DNA of 34,342 bases from Gammaproteobacteria bacterium (GCA_009885895.1 VFJV01000007.1:1-34342), one strand, 5' to 3'; positions 16,535 through 27,877 are shown, counted from the stretch's first letter. The notes: generated by a model from the sequence alone, not told the origin. Program-made: numbers and translations.

Positions 16535-17395
16535 TTACACTGCTGCTGCACCCGAAACTATTTCGGAAATTTCTTGAGTAATCGCCGCTTGTCTGGCTTT
16601 GTTGTACACTAATTTTAGATCGTCGATAAGACCGCCCGCATTATCGGTAGCACTTTTCATGGCAACCATTCTAGACGCTTGTTCACAAGCCAAATTTTCA
16701 ATGACCGCTTCATATACCTGCGATTCAATATAACGTTGTAATAATGAATCGATAAGTTCACGTGGATCTGGTTCGTAAATATAATCCCAATGACTCACTT
16801 TGCTTTTATCGTCGCTGTGTACCAAAGGCAATAATTGTTGCGCCTCAGGTTTTTGCGTCATAGTGTTGATAAATTCATTGCGAAAAACAACCAATCTATC
16901 TAAACCGCCGTCCCGATAAGCCGTTAGCATCACATCCATCACGCCTATAAGTTGTTGCACTTGCGGCGCATCGCCTAAATGGCTAGCACTGGCCACCACA
17001 TGGGCATTCACACGGCGGAAAAAACTGCTGGCTTTACTGCCGATTAAACACAAATCTACTTCTATGCCATCAGCATGCGCTTTTCGCATTTCTTGCACAA
17101 CAAGTTTTAATACATTATTATTCAAACCTCCGCACAAGCCTCTATCGCTACTGACAACGATAAAACCGACGCGCTTTACTTCCCGCTCTTTAAAATAAAC
17201 ATGGCGATATTCCGGATGCGCATTGGCCAAATGACCTATAACCTCTAATATTTTAGACGCATAGGGCTTAGACAAGTTCATGCGTTCTTGCGCCTTGCGC
17301 ATTTTACTCGCCGCCACCAATTCCATAGCCTTGGTAATCTTCTGCGTTTTTTTAACGCTGTCTATTTTAACGCGCGTTTCTTTCAAACTAGCCAT
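16535..17395 (-). CDS. atpG: ATP synthase F1 gamma subunit
   Basis: 286 residues, as in E. coli. The N-terminal rotor helix '[29 protein letters not shown]' and the C-terminal '[47 protein letters not shown]' are the conserved shaft segments. '[16 protein letters not shown]' marks the central Rossmann-like domain. It turns inside the alpha3-beta3 ring to couple proton flow to ATP synthesis. It lies 7 bp after atpA. Confidence 0.98.
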   Translation of the reverse strand: MASLKETRVKIDSVKKTQKITKAMELVAASKMRKAQERMNLSKPYASKILEVIGHLANAHPEYRHVYFKEREVKRVGFIVVSSDRGLCGGLNNNVLKLVVQEMRKAHADGIEVDLCLIGSKASSFFRRVNAHVVASASHLGDAPQVQQLIGVMDVMLTAYRDGGLDRLVVFRNEFINTMTQKPEAQQLLPLVHSDDKSKVSHWDYIYEPDPRELIDSLLQRYIESQVYEAVIENLACEQASRMVAMKSATDNAGGLIDDLKLVYNKARQAAITQEISEIVSGAAAV

Positions 17396-17402
17396 GTTGC
17401 TA

Positions 17403-18944
17403 CTACCATGTTTGGGTATCTTTGAATTTAGCCACTATATCTTGAAAAGTGGCCGCTACTTTGTCGTCAAAAGAAGGGTTTGCACTTAAAGCTTTCATAA
17501 AATCGGCATGATAATTACGCACATAATCTACCAATTCCATGGCAAAAGACATCACTTGAGTCACCGCTATATCATCCAAATAACCCTTATCGACAGAAAA
17601 CAAACACAAGGCCATTTCGGCTACAGACAAAGGCGCATATTGTTTTTGCTTTAACATTTCGCTGACACGCTGACCACGTTCCAATTGCTTGCGCGTGCTT
17701 TCATCTAGATCGGAGGCAAACTGCGCAAACGCTTCTAGATCCCGATACTGTGCTTGTGCCAGACGAATACCACCGGCAATTTTTCGAATGAGCTTGGTTT
17801 GCGCTGCACCACCCACACGTGAGACCGACAAACCGGAGTTCATGGCAGGACGTATACCGGCATTAAACAAACTGGTTTCTAAGTAAATCTGACCATCGGT
17901 AATGGAAATAACGTTCGTAGGCACAAAGGCCGATACGTCACCCGCTTGGGTTTCAATAATGGGCAACGCCGTTAAGGAGCCTGTTTTGCCTTTAACCACA
18001 CCCTTCGTCATTTCTTCTACATACACGCTATTCACGCGTGACGCACGTTCTAGCAACCGCGAATGTAAATAGAATACGTCGCCAGGATAAGCTTCGCGTC
18101 CAGGAGGTCTGCGCAGCAATAAAGACATTTGTCTGTACGCCCAAGCGTGTTTGGTGAGATCGTCATACACGATCAACGCATCTTCGCCCTTATCGCGAAA
18201 ATATTCGCCCATGGCACAACCCGAATACGGTGCTATAAATTGCAATGCCGCGGCCTCTGCGGCAGAAGCGGCAACAACAATCGTATTTTTCATCGCGCCA
18301 TGCTCTTCTAACTTGCGCACAATACTGGCTACAGACGATGCTTTTTGACCTATGGCCACATAAATACATTTAACGCCGCTATCGCGTTGATTGATGATGG
18401 TGTCGATAGCAATGGCGGTTTTCCCCGTTTGTCTGTCGCCAATGATTAATTCGCGCTGACCACGGCCAACGGGTACCAATGCATCGATAGATTTTAATCC
18501 CGTCTGCAACGGTTGTGATACGGGCTCTCTATAAATAACGCCTGGAGCAACTTTTTCCACCGTAGACATTTCAGTGCTTTCTATAGTACCTTTGCCATCT
18601 ATAGGTTGACCCAAGGCATTCACCACACGACCCAATAAAGCAGAGCCTACAGGAATTTCCAGAATACGGCCGGTACATTTTACCGTTAAGCCTTCTCTAA
18701 GATGCGTGTAGTCGCCGAGCACCACGGCACCTACGGAATCGCGCTCTAGATTCAATACCAAACCATAGGCATTGCCTGGTAATTCTAATACTTCTTGGAA
18801 TTGTGCATCTTCCAAACCATGGATACGCAAAATGCCATCTTGCAAGCTAATAATGGACCCTTCGGAACGACTTTGCGTCGTGGGCACAAAGGATTCTATG
18901 CGTTTTAAAATAAGCGCGCTAATTTCTTTTGCTTCTATTGCCAT
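17403..18944 (-). CDS. atpA: ATP synthase F1 alpha subunit
   Basis: 513 residues, the same as E. coli. The nucleotide-binding P-loop is GDRQTGKT at 169-176. Other landmarks are '[21 protein letters not shown]', '[31 protein letters not shown]' and '[12 protein letters not shown]', which holds the arginine that reaches the catalytic site of the beta subunit. The N-terminal region interacts with the delta subunit. ATG follows AAGAGGAA. Confidence 0.99.
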   Translation of the reverse strand: MAIEAKEISALILKRIESFVPTTQSRSEGSIISLQDGILRIHGLEDAQFQEVLELPGNAYGLVLNLERDSVGAVVLGDYTHLREGLTVKCTGRILEIPVGSALLGRVVNALGQPIDGKGTIESTEMSTVEKVAPGVIYREPVSQPLQTGLKSIDALVPVGRGQRELIIGDRQTGKTAIAIDTIINQRDSGVKCIYVAIGQKASSVASIVRKLEEHGAMKNTIVVAASAAEAAALQFIAPYSGCAMGEYFRDKGEDALIVYDDLTKHAWAYRQMSLLLRRPPGREAYPGDVFYLHSRLLERASRVNSVYVEEMTKGVVKGKTGSLTALPIIETQAGDVSAFVPTNVISITDGQIYLETSLFNAGIRPAMNSGLSVSRVGGAAQTKLIRKIAGGIRLAQAQYRDLEAFAQFASDLDESTRKQLERGQRVSEMLKQKQYAPLSVAEMALCLFSVDKGYLDDIAVTQVMSFAMELVDYVRNYHADFMKALSANPSFDDKVAATFQDIVAKFKDTQTW

Positions 18945-18955
18945 GATCGTTCCTC

Positions 18956-19486
18956 TTAAGAGTATTCGTTAATTGATTGACTAAGTTGGTGCAGTTGGCT
19001 TTTAACAGACCCATCTATCACCTGGTCTTTACTGCGCAATACCATGCCGCCCAACAGACTGCTATCGACTTGATAGCTTAAATCTACCGGCCCTCGGTGC
19101 TTTTGCTCTAAAGCCTTTTGCAGCAACACGGTTTGCGCCGCGGTTAAAGGCACGCTGCTGGTCACGTCTATAGCCACTTTATTCAATTCGGCTAATTGTA
19201 ATTGTTGGTACAACACTAAAATAGCGGGCACCAGTGCAACGCGTTTATTTTCCGCCAACAAGCGCAGAAAATTTTTATCGCCCTCGGCCAATTTCTCACC
19301 CAAAACCTGCATACAGACATCGATTATTTTATCTGGACCCGCATGTGGGTCAGACAACAATTTTGCCACTGTTTTATTCTCAACCACCAAGGCCATTGGC
19401 TCTAACCACAGCAAAACGGCCGCAATGCGATTGTCTTGCTTGGCTTTTGTGAACAAAGCCTTAGCGTAAGGTCTTGCACTGCTCAT
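18956..19486 (-). CDS. atpH: ATP synthase F1 delta subunit
   Basis: 176 residues from the ATG at 19486, near the E. coli length of 177. The N-terminus '[15 protein letters not shown]' is the normal delta start, so a longer frame opening with TTG at 19516 is rejected. The C-terminal '[29 protein letters not shown]' is the conserved region contacting the b stalk. The gene starts 4 bp after the atpF stop, with GTGAG as the ribosome site. It links F1 to the peripheral stalk. Confidence 0.96.
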   Translation of the reverse strand: MSSARPYAKALFTKAKQDNRIAAVLLWLEPMALVVENKTVAKLLSDPHAGPDKIIDVCMQVLGEKLAEGDKNFLRLLAENKRVALVPAILVLYQQLQLAELNKVAIDVTSSVPLTAAQTVLLQKALEQKHRGPVDLSYQVDSSLLGGMVLRSKDQVIDGSVKSQLHQLSQSINEYS

Positions 19487-19490
19487 GACA

Positions 19491-19973
19491 TTACTCACTG
19501 CCACCCACCTCTGCAATTAAATCGGAAATCATGCGGTCATTCACGCTGCTATCGATGCTTTGTTTTAAAATGCGCTCCGCACCCTTAACCACCATGCGTC
19601 CGAGTTCTTGTTGCAACGCCATTTTTGCAACCTGTTTGGCTTGTACGATTTCTTCTTCCGCCAAAAGCACCATGCGATCGCCCAAAGTGCGCGCCTCTTT
19701 GCGCGCTTCTTCTAAAATGTGTGTGGCTTGCTTGTGCGCTTGATCCACCACATCCATAGCTTTTGCTTTGGCTTCATGCAACAATTCTTTGGCGCGCTCT
19801 TGCGATAAGTCTAATTCATGATGGCCTCGCTCTGCTGCCGCCAAACCTGCTACAATTTTAGCTTCACGGTCGGTGATGGCTTTGATGATCACAGGCCACA
19901 CAAAACGTTTGGTAAACCAAACGAATAAGGCGAAGGTGATCATTTGCCCAAATAAAGTAAGATTGAGATTCAC
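19491..19973 (-). CDS. atpF: ATP synthase Fo b subunit
   Basis: 160 residues. One membrane helix ('LFGQMITFALFVWFTKRFVWPVI') is followed by a long charged helix that forms the peripheral stalk dimer. The start codon is GTG, as in E. coli atpF, with an ACGGAG ribosome site 8-9 bp upstream. The final 'LIAEVGGSE' extends slightly past the usual end and lies just before atpH. Confidence 0.96.
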   Translation of the reverse strand: MNLNLTLFGQMITFALFVWFTKRFVWPVIIKAITDREAKIVAGLAAAERGHHELDLSQERAKELLHEAKAKAMDVVDQAHKQATHILEEARKEARTLGDRMVLLAEEEIVQAKQVAKMALQQELGRMVVKGAERILKQSIDSSVNDRMISDLIAEVGGSE

Positions 19974-19992
19974 TTATGAATACTCCGTAATG

Positions 19993-20313
<321 letters not shown>

Positions 20314-20374
20314 TCACGTAAACACCCGATGAACTAGAAGTGACTTCTCACTTCCTACCTAAACGCCCTCGTCA

Positions 20375-21187
<813 letters not shown>

Positions 21188-21553
21188 TTAAGGGTTACGA
21201 AAACATAACGGCGCAAAACTGCCTACACACTGCGCCACCATAAAAGTCATAAAGACTATCCATATATTCAACGAAAATACGCTTAATAAGACTGCTAATG
21301 CAGCCAGCATTAAGGCTATTTTCAATACTTCGCTGCGGTAAAAATATCGCAACGCGGCCTTTGGACCTAAAACTCGTTTTGGCCCGCGCATTTTGAGCAA
21401 AAAATACACTTGCCCTATGCCGTTAGCGCCCGCTCCTGCCAAGACCGACCAAGCCGCTTTCACGCCCATAAAGCTGCAAAAGCCAGCAAAAATTAGCACA
21501 ACCAACCCTAAAAGGAGACATAAGGCCCGTTTCTTGCTTTTTTGCTGCTGCAT
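21188..21553 (-). CDS. atpI: ATP synthase-associated protein I
   Basis: A 121-residue membrane protein with four hydrophobic segments ('ALCLLLGLVVLIFAGFCSFM', 'SVLAGAGANGIGQVYFLLKM', 'VLKIALMLAALAVLLSVF', 'IWIVFMTFMVAQCVGSFAPL'). Its position as first gene of the atp operon and its helix pattern identify AtpI, which helps c-ring assembly. Sequence conservation in this family is low, so the name rests partly on location. Confidence 0.9.
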   Translation of the reverse strand: MQQQKSKKRALCLLLGLVVLIFAGFCSFMGVKAAWSVLAGAGANGIGQVYFLLKMRGPKRVLGPKAALRYFYRSEVLKIALMLAALAVLLSVFSLNIWIVFMTFMVAQCVGSFAPLCFRNP

Positions 21554-21605
21554 TTTGCTCTCTTTATGACCTATTAGCGCCCCTCAGCGAGCAAGAGACG
21601 GGGGG

Positions 21606-21635
21606 AGTATACTGACTTTTAGGGGTATGGCGCAA
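21606..21635 (-). promoter_or_regulatory. Candidate promoter of the atp operon
   Basis: On the minus strand TTGCGC (21635-21630) and TATACT (21611-21606) are 18 bp apart, and the expected start is near 21600, about 47 nt before the atpI ATG. The -10 is good and the -35 matches at only four positions. The spacer includes a G/C-rich run, and the preceding gene elbB lies 186 bp upstream of atpI. Confidence 0.45.
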
Positions 21636-21738
21636 GGGGGGGCTACAAAAAATCCTGATACCCACAAATCACCGTCTTCTTTTTTAGACGTGCTGCGCAA
21701 TTTCTAGGTATTGACCAGCCCTTAAGCCCACTTAAAAA

Positions 21739-22389
21739 TCACGCAATCAGTAGTATATGCCGCACCATGGCATCAATGCCTTGATAAATCTCGGCAGGCC
21801 CTTTGCCCAGCATATACGCCGGTGTAGAAACCACCTTATGTTCGCTGTCCACAATAATATTATCTGCAGAGCACATCTCAGGACTTGCGCCCATTTCTTG
21901 TAATTTTTTTGAAAGTTCTGCGTCGTTGCCTATGGTTAGCTTAATGCCCGCATCGCAAATTTTTGCCGCTAACATCGGTGAGATGCAACTAAAACCCAAG
22001 GGTTTCTTGGCATCGTACATCGCTTTTGAAAATTTTAAGGTGCTTGCTTCTAAATGACAATTTACCCCTTGTTTGTCAAAATCGGATAAATTAACCACCG
22101 CACCAAAACCCCCAACAAAAACAGCCGCATCAAAATCGGCAGCAGTAACCACCGCAATATCTTGTATTTCGCCGCGTGCAATACGCGCTGACTCTACCAG
22201 AACATTGCGTTTTTCAACGCTGGGTTGTTGTGTTAGATGATTAACCACTAGATTCTGCGATATATTAGGCGCTACACAGTGGTATTGCGCCCCATTATTA
22301 TCAATAGATAACAAAGTTAATACCGCTTCGTGTATTTCCGAGCCATCGTACACGCCGCAACCCGATAAAATCACTGCAATTTTTTTCAT
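21739..22389 (-). CDS. elbB: ElbB/ES1-family glyoxalase-like protein
   Basis: A 216-residue cytoplasmic protein of the DJ-1/PfpI-like fold. 'MKKIAVILSGCGVYDGSEIHEAVLTLL', 'RGEIQDI', 'VFVGGFGAVVNLSDF', 'KPLGFSCISP' and 'VSTPAYMLG' match ElbB (isoprenoid biosynthesis glyoxalase ElbB), with the nucleophilic cysteine in FSCISP. E. coli ElbB has glyoxalase activity and has been linked to isoprenoid yield, but its true role is unsettled. Its ATG overlaps the TGA of hemB (ATGA), which implies coupled translation. Confidence 0.93.
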   Translation of the reverse strand: MKKIAVILSGCGVYDGSEIHEAVLTLLSIDNNGAQYHCVAPNISQNLVVNHLTQQPSVEKRNVLVESARIARGEIQDIAVVTAADFDAAVFVGGFGAVVNLSDFDKQGVNCHLEASTLKFSKAMYDAKKPLGFSCISPMLAAKICDAGIKLTIGNDAELSKKLQEMGASPEMCSADNIIVDSEHKVVSTPAYMLGKGPAEIYQGIDAMVRHILLIA

Positions 22390-23360
22390 AGTAGTTCCCT
22401 TATTTCTTTAGCGTAATAGGTAATAATAAAATCGGCGCCCGCTCGCTTAATCGCCGTTAAGACTTCTAAGGCAACCGCCATTTCATCCACAAGCTTTTGC
22501 GCTGCCGCCGCTTTAATCATCGCATATTCGCCACTAACATGGTAGGCCGCCAAGGGTATTATAGGGAATTTATTCTTAACCTCGCGGATAATGTCCAAAT
22601 AGGTGTGGGCTGGTTTTACCATTAACATGTCTGCGCCCTCGGCAATGTCTAAACCCGCTTCTTTAAGTGCTTCAAAACGATTGGCAGGGTCCATCTGATA
22701 GCTTTTGCGATCGCCTTGTTCTAACGTGGTTTGTGCGGCTAAGCGAAACGGCCCATACAATGCAGAACTGTATTTTACAGCATAACTTAAAATGGGAATG
22801 GCGGTAAATCCTGTGCCATCTAAGGCCGCGCGTATAGCCGCCACCATGCCATCCATCATGCCGCTAGGCGCAATGACATCAGCACCAGCACGCGCATGAC
22901 TTAAGGCTTGTTGCCCCAATAATTCTAAAGTGCGATCGTTGTCTACATCCAGCCCAGAGGCCGTTAATGCCCCGCAATGCCCATGTGTAGTGTATTCGCA
23001 AAAACACAGGTCGGTTATCAGCAAACAGCTTGGATAATACTCTTTGAAAACACGTATGGCTTGTTGCACCACGCCATTATCGCAGCACGCTTGGCTGCCT
23101 ATCGCGTCTTTAGTACTAGGAATACCAAAGAGCATAACCCCCAACACCCCCAGATCACGCAAAAGCTTTACCTCGGCAACCAATTCGTCAGGCGAGTATT
23201 GATAGTGCCCCGGCAAACTCGGCATTGCTAAACGGATGCCGCGTCCTGCGCACACAAATAGAGGTAAAATTAAATCGTCGCCATTTAAGCGGGTTTCTTG
23301 CAGTAAACGCCGTAAGCTCGCATTTTGCCGTAAGCGTCTTGGCCTTTGAATTAAATGCAT
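22386..23360 (-). CDS. hemB: Delta-aminolevulinic acid dehydratase (porphobilinogen synthase)
   Basis: A 324-residue cytoplasmic haem biosynthesis enzyme joining two 5-aminolevulinate molecules. The Schiff-base lysines are K196 ('SYAVKYSS') and K249 ('MLMVKPA'). Cys119, Cys121 and Cys129 in 'CFCEYTTHGHCG' make a complete zinc site, so this is a zinc-dependent form. 'RFRRLR'-type basic N-terminal residues are normal. The following elbB overlaps by 4 bp. Confidence 0.97.
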   Translation of the reverse strand: MHLIQRPRRLRQNASLRRLLQETRLNGDDLILPLFVCAGRGIRLAMPSLPGHYQYSPDELVAEVKLLRDLGVLGVMLFGIPSTKDAIGSQACCDNGVVQQAIRVFKEYYPSCLLITDLCFCEYTTHGHCGALTASGLDVDNDRTLELLGQQALSHARAGADVIAPSGMMDGMVAAIRAALDGTGFTAIPILSYAVKYSSALYGPFRLAAQTTLEQGDRKSYQMDPANRFEALKEAGLDIAEGADMLMVKPAHTYLDIIREVKNKFPIIPLAAYHVSGEYAMIKAAAAQKLVDEMAVALEVLTAIKRAGADFIITYYAKEIRELL

Positions 23361-23396
23361 GCTAATAGTCTCTTTAGGAAAATCGTTTATATACTC

Positions 23397-23536
23397 ATCG
23401 CAGTTGAAGATGCGAGATTGCGCGTAGGAGCAGGCCCCCGTGCCTGCCCTAGATGGGCAACCACAGGGGGTTGCCCCTACGGAATAATCCGCATCTTGAA
23501 GCGGAATAATCTTCCACCCTGAAAATCAACTGCGAT
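23397..23536. repeat. Composite repeat between comM and hemB: REP-like double hairpin inside longer inverted arms
   Basis: The core at 23422-23481 is the double REP-like hairpin found at 14582-14640 in the opposite orientation. Around it are perfect 11-bp inverted arms, ATCGCAGTTGA at 23397-23407 and TCAACTGCGAT at 23526-23536. Just inside are imperfect arms, TTGAAGATGCG at 23404-23414 against CGCATCTTGAA at 23490-23500. The 140-bp unit looks like a MITE carrying or built on REP hairpins. Confidence 0.75.
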
Positions 23537-23588
23537 GCGTGTAAGTATAACACAGGCCGATTGCTTGTGTAAAAATTCCCTTGCCTCA

Positions 23589-25109
23589 TCACTGTACATG
23601 CGCTGTCATTAATGCCGTTTGATACGCAAAAGCTTCGGCCAAATGCATTTCTTCTATAGATTCGCTGTCTCCCAAGTCCGCAATAGTGCGTGCTAATTTT
23701 AAAATGCGATGGTATCCTCGTGCCGACAAACGACGTTCTTCCACTATATTCAACGCATATTCTTGCAAGGCCTCTGTTAAAGAACAATATTGAACTAAAT
23801 TTTGGTGCGTTAAACGTGCATTGGCTTGACGCTGCCTTTCGTATTGCCTGTTACGCGCCATCACCACGCGTTCTTGTACAACGGCGCTACTTTCACCCTT
23901 TTCTTCTGTACTCATTAAAATTTGGGGCGGCAACTGCGCTACCGTAATACGCATATCGATTCTATCTAAAAAAGGTCCCGATAAACGTTGATGATAGCGT
24001 TGGATTTGATCTAAACCACAATGACATTGCCCTAAAGGATTTCCATAATGGCCGCAAGGACATGGGTTCATGGCGGCAATCAATTGAAACCGTGACGGAA
24101 ATTCCGCTTGTTGTGCCGCCCTAGAAATAACCACCACGCCTGATTCTAAGGGTTCTCGCAAAGATTCTAAAACGCGTCGTTGAAATTCGGGCAGTTCATC
24201 TAAAAATAATACCCCTTGATGAGCCAAAGAAATTTCGCCCGGTTTAGGCGGCGAACCACCGCCCACTAAAGCCACGCTCGATGCAGTATGATGCGGTGAG
24301 CGAAAAGGTCTGCAATACCACTGCTTATTAAGCGCATTATGGCCCTGTAAACTATACACTGCAGCAACGTCTAATGTTTCTTCTTCTGTCATCGGTGGTA
24401 AAATACCCGCTAAACGGTGCGCTAACATTGTTTTCCCTGTGCCTGGAGGTCCTACCATTAATAGACTATGTTCACCCGCCGCGGCTATCTCTAGCGCACG
24501 CCGAGCTTGCGCTTGGCCTTTCACATCGCTTAAATCAAAAACGAGTTGTTTTTCTTCGGGCTTTACAGCTGTTGCAATAACCTTCGGCAAGGATTCGCCT
24601 TGTTTTGAGAAATGAGCACAAACGTCTAGAAAATGTTTAGCCGAACAGGCTTTTAAATGGCGTACACAGCTTACATCTGCGGCATTTTCTAGTGGAACAA
24701 TTAATGTTTTTTCGGCCTTTTGGCACTGAATAGCAAAAGGCACGAGCCCCGTTATAGGACGCAATAAACCGGATAATGCCAACTCGCCTGCAAATTCATA
24801 AGCGCTATAATCGTAACTTTTTAATTGCTCTGAGGCAATTAAAATCCCCAAGGCGATAGCCAAATCGTAACGACCACCTTCCTTAGGCATTTCTGCGGGC
24901 GCTAAATTGATGGTGATACGGCGGGCCGGAAATTCAAATTGACTGTTCATAATAGCGCTGCGTACACGCTCTTTACTTTCTCTAACGGCAGCTTCCGGTA
25001 AACCCACAAGGGTAAACCGTGGAACACCACCGGTAATATGCGTTTCAACCGTAACCAACGGTGCTTGCACACCGATTTGTGCGCGGGAAAATAAAATGGC
25101 TAAGCCCAT
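23589..25109 (-). CDS. comM: ComM / YifB-type Mg-chelatase-like AAA+ helicase
   Basis: 506 residues. It opens with an N-terminal Lon-protease-like fold ('LAILFSRAQIGVQAPLVTVETH', 'PRFTLVGLPEAAVRESKERVRSA'). The AAA+ core has Walker A 'VGPPGTGKT' and Walker B 'LFLDELPEF', plus 'MNPCPCGHYG' with a cysteine cluster, and a C-terminal lid 'SARGYHRILKLARTIADL'. ComM is a hexameric branch-migration helicase that helps integrate DNA in natural transformation. The start is set at ATG 25109, matching the family's 'M.LAI.YSRAQ' beginning; the TTG at 25121 is less likely. Confidence 0.95.
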   Translation of the reverse strand: MGLAILFSRAQIGVQAPLVTVETHITGGVPRFTLVGLPEAAVRESKERVRSAIMNSQFEFPARRITINLAPAEMPKEGGRYDLAIALGILIASEQLKSYDYSAYEFAGELALSGLLRPITGLVPFAIQCQKAEKTLIVPLENAADVSCVRHLKACSAKHFLDVCAHFSKQGESLPKVIATAVKPEEKQLVFDLSDVKGQAQARRALEIAAAGEHSLLMVGPPGTGKTMLAHRLAGILPPMTEEETLDVAAVYSLQGHNALNKQWYCRPFRSPHHTASSVALVGGGSPPKPGEISLAHQGVLFLDELPEFQRRVLESLREPLESGVVVISRAAQQAEFPSRFQLIAAMNPCPCGHYGNPLGQCHCGLDQIQRYHQRLSGPFLDRIDMRITVAQLPPQILMSTEEKGESSAVVQERVVMARNRQYERQRQANARLTHQNLVQYCSLTEALQEYALNIVEERRLSARGYHRILKLARTIADLGDSESIEEMHLAEAFAYQTALMTAHVQ

Positions 25110-25208
25110 GGATGCCCCCAATGTGTCGTTATTCTAGGGGGATATAGACTCTTCGCATTGGATTCTTAGGCTCTTCGCATAAAAAATAAAATGCGTACTA
25201 AAGGAAAA

Positions 25209-25469
25209 TTACTCGCCTTTCTTTTTCTGCTTTTTTTCTTCTAATTTTGAAACTTGTTCGGCTAAGGCTTCTAATTTTAATCGTGTTTTACTCAGCACTT
25301 TTGTTTGCACATCAAATTCATGTCGCGTCACTAAGTCTAACTTAGAAAAAGCACTCTGCAAAACACTGTGGAAATTTTTTTCCAGGTCTTTTTTAACATC
25401 CCGCAGGCTGTCTGGCAAAACAGCGCACAATTTTTTCGAAAGCACTTCAAAAAATTTGGAATCAAACAC
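25209..25469 (-). CDS. ubiK: Ubiquinone biosynthesis accessory factor UbiK
   Basis: An 86-residue protein of the UbiK/YqiC (BMFP) family. 'FHSVLQSAFSKLDLVTRHEFDVQTKVLSKTR' is the family core, followed by a coiled coil ending in a lysine-rich tail. It assists the Ubi metabolon in aerobic ubiquinone synthesis. The GTG at 25469 is chosen because AGGAGA lies 6 bp upstream; the longer frame from another GTG at 25496 has no such site and adds nine residues foreign to the family. Confidence 0.9.
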   Translation of the reverse strand: MFDSKFFEVLSKKLCAVLPDSLRDVKKDLEKNFHSVLQSAFSKLDLVTRHEFDVQTKVLSKTRLKLEALAEQVSKLEEKKQKKKGE

Positions 25470-25537
25470 AGCGTATCTCCTGGCTATAGCCAACACTCTA
25501 TATTGTCAGTTATTATAGCACAAGACTATCACATTAA

Positions 25538-25888
<351 letters not shown>

Positions 25889-25895
25889 CCCATAA

Positions 25896-26162
25896 TTAAT
25901 CGGTCTGCGCTGAGGATTCCTCCTGTGAGGCTTTTTGATCGGATTCAGTGGCCTTTTGCGGGGGTTTTACTTTATTTTCAGTATTATCCGCCGTAGCCGC
26001 CGACTTAGATTTAGGCTTAGATTGATCATCCCCTAACACAAAAACGTCCTTTTTGTGCGCGCCTGTTGCTTGGCCAGGCCTATACAGCGGACCACTTTGC
26101 CCACAAGCCGATAGCATGATGCCGCTCATCAGCAACATTAAAATACGTACTCTATTTTCCAT
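25896..26162 (-). CDS. lptM: LptM-like lipoprotein (YifL family)
   Basis: An 88-residue lipoprotein. The signal has lipobox LSAC with acylated Cys20, followed immediately by 'GQSGPLYRPG', the hallmark of the YifL/LptM family. The rest is a disordered K/S/E/Q-rich tail. In E. coli LptM aids correct disulfide formation in the LPS translocon LptD, acting at the outer membrane. In many gammaproteobacteria it lies beside lysA; here it instead stands between PII and an esterase. Confidence 0.85.
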   Translation of the reverse strand: MENRVRILMLLMSGIMLSACGQSGPLYRPGQATGAHKKDVFVLGDDQSKPKSKSAATADNTENKVKPPQKATESDQKASQEESSAQTD

Positions 26163-26247
26163 TTCTTTAATAACCCTTCTAAACCTAGCCTCATTTGTAT
26201 TATACTCAGCTTAGGCCAGCAACAAAAGCAAATAGGATGCAACACCC

Positions 26248-26919
26248 ATGAATACTTTATTAGAGCACATTATTGTAGAGCCCGATTCACCCGCAGAAGC
26301 TTGCGTCATTTGGTTCCATGGTTTGGGCGCCGATGGCAATGATTTTGCCCCCATAGTCCCACAATTAGCGCTGCCTAAAACCCTACCCGTGCGCTTTATA
26401 TTCCCTCATGCGCCGGTTATTCCCGTCAGTATCAACGGCGGCTACCCTATGCCCGCCTGGTTTGATATTACCAGCCTAACGCCTGAACTCGAAATAGACG
26501 AAAAAGGCCTGGGGGCGGCCATTACAGCCGCCCACGATTTAATTCGCGCCCAAATCAATAAGGGCATTCCACCTAATCGGATTGTTTTAGCGGGATTCTC
26601 ACAAGGCGGTGCTATGGCATTGTCTGCAGCCTTAGCTTACCCTGACATTCTGGCCGGTGTGATTGCCTTATCCACCTTTATTCTCCCCGCACAATTGGCC
26701 AACATCAGCGCTCATCGCCTCCCCATTTACATGGCACATGGCATCATGGACGACGTTATTCCGATGGCTTTAGGTGAACAAACCCGTCAGTTACTCAATC
26801 AACAAGGCTTTGAGGTCTGTTGGGACGTTTATTCCATGGGTCATGAGGTCTGCAAAAATGAAATCGAATCCATCTCTACGTGGTTACAGGGACATTTAGT
26901 GGCCGTGCAAACAGTGTAA
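26248..26919 (+). CDS. Carboxylesterase / phospholipase-type alpha/beta hydrolase
   Basis: A 223-residue cytoplasmic serine esterase of the carboxylesterase II (acyl-protein thioesterase-like) family. 'VIWFHGLGADGNDF' gives the oxyanion loop and GFSQGG carries nucleophile Ser118. Asp in 'GIMDDVIP' and His in 'SMGHEV' complete the triad. The physiological substrate is unknown; relatives hydrolyse short-chain esters or lysophospholipids. It probably leads a short transcript with the Kdo hydroxylase, 37 bp downstream. Confidence 0.9.
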   Translation: MNTLLEHIIVEPDSPAEACVIWFHGLGADGNDFAPIVPQLALPKTLPVRFIFPHAPVIPVSINGGYPMPAWFDITSLTPELEIDEKGLGAAITAAHDLIRAQINKGIPPNRIVLAGFSQGGAMALSAALAYPDILAGVIALSTFILPAQLANISAHRLPIYMAHGIMDDVIPMALGEQTRQLLNQQGFEVCWDVYSMGHEVCKNEIESISTWLQGHLVAVQTV

Positions 26920-26956
26920 AAAACAGCATCCTATACTCATAGCAGGATTTTATTTT

Positions 26957-27865
26957 ATGGACATTCTAAAAAATATTCCCATGACCCATTGGGATTCTCC
27001 TATTGACAATAAAACATCTGAAGAAGCCGTACATGCTTTAGAACACGGGAAAATTATTTTTTTGCCCGGGCTTAATTTCAGCCTTAATGAGGATGAAATC
27101 CAGTTGTTGTCGCCTACCCTGACCAGTCAAAAACGCAAAAACATCAGCTTCAACCCGCTAACCCTAGACGTTCAAGGCGACATGAGTACGGCAGAACAGC
27201 ATATACAATTAAATCATTTGATGCAACGCTACTCTCAAAAATCGCTAGGTTTAGTCAATATTTTATTCCCAGGTTATCAACAAAAAATTATTCCGGGGCG
27301 CGCGAGTTTACGGACAGTGGAAATTTCCGGGAGAAATAGTTCTTATAAAAAAGACGATAGTCGCTTACACGTAGACTCCTTTTCCTCTACTCCCGTCAAT
27401 GGGCGACGTATCTTGCGCGTTTTTAGCAATATCAACCAGAATGGGGTTGCCCGCATCTGGCAGACCGGCGAATCTTTTAAGACAGTTGCTATGAGATTCA
27501 TTCCTCAAATCCAATCTATCTCAGCAATAGAACAACATTTGTTGCGCCTATTTAAAATCACCAAAACGGTGCGATCTGCTTACGATCATTTTATGTTAAA
27601 TATACACAACAAAATGAAAAAAGATATGGCGTATCAGGAGTCGGTAATTAAAACAACCCTCACTTTGCCCCCCCAAAGTTCCTGGATAGTCTATACCGAC
27701 CAAGTATCCCACGCGGCTATTTCTGGTGTGGGCGTGTTAGAACAAACTTTTTACCTTCCCCCTACGGCACTACACTATCCAGAAACAAGTCCATTGCATA
27801 TTTTGGAAGAATTGTTAAAACAGCCCCTGGTTTTTAAACATAAACAGGCTGGCTCTACCGCTTAA
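26957..27865 (+). CDS. kdoO: Kdo hydroxylase (KdoO-type Fe(II)/2-oxoglutarate dioxygenase)
   Basis: 302 residues. 'SRLHVDSFSSTPVNGRRILRVFSNIN' with H138-x-D140, and a later H252 in 'DQVSHAAISG', form the iron-binding facial triad of the Kdo-hydroxylase family. These enzymes convert Kdo to Ko (D-glycero-D-talo-octulosonic acid) in the LPS inner core of bacteria such as Burkholderia and Yersinia. 'YLPP.ALHYPE.SPL.ILE' near the end is also typical. The modification makes the core more acid-stable. ATG follows AGGA. It converges on the DUF2061 gene with a 12-bp gap. Confidence 0.9.
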   Translation: MDILKNIPMTHWDSPIDNKTSEEAVHALEHGKIIFLPGLNFSLNEDEIQLLSPTLTSQKRKNISFNPLTLDVQGDMSTAEQHIQLNHLMQRYSQKSLGLVNILFPGYQQKIIPGRASLRTVEISGRNSSYKKDDSRLHVDSFSSTPVNGRRILRVFSNINQNGVARIWQTGESFKTVAMRFIPQIQSISAIEQHLLRLFKITKTVRSAYDHFMLNIHNKMKKDMAYQESVIKTTLTLPPQSSWIVYTDQVSHAAISGVGVLEQTFYLPPTALHYPETSPLHILEELLKQPLVFKHKQAGSTA

Positions 27866-27877
27866 GGGTGATTTTTC

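Noticed and set aside
18956-19516. Longer atpH starting at TTG 19516
   Set aside because: It would overlap atpF, and the family start [12 protein letters not shown] with a ribosome site is at 19486.
23449-23787. 112-codon frame overlapping the comM 3' end
   Set aside because: It is an out-of-frame shadow of comM running into the repeat element; composition is not protein-like.
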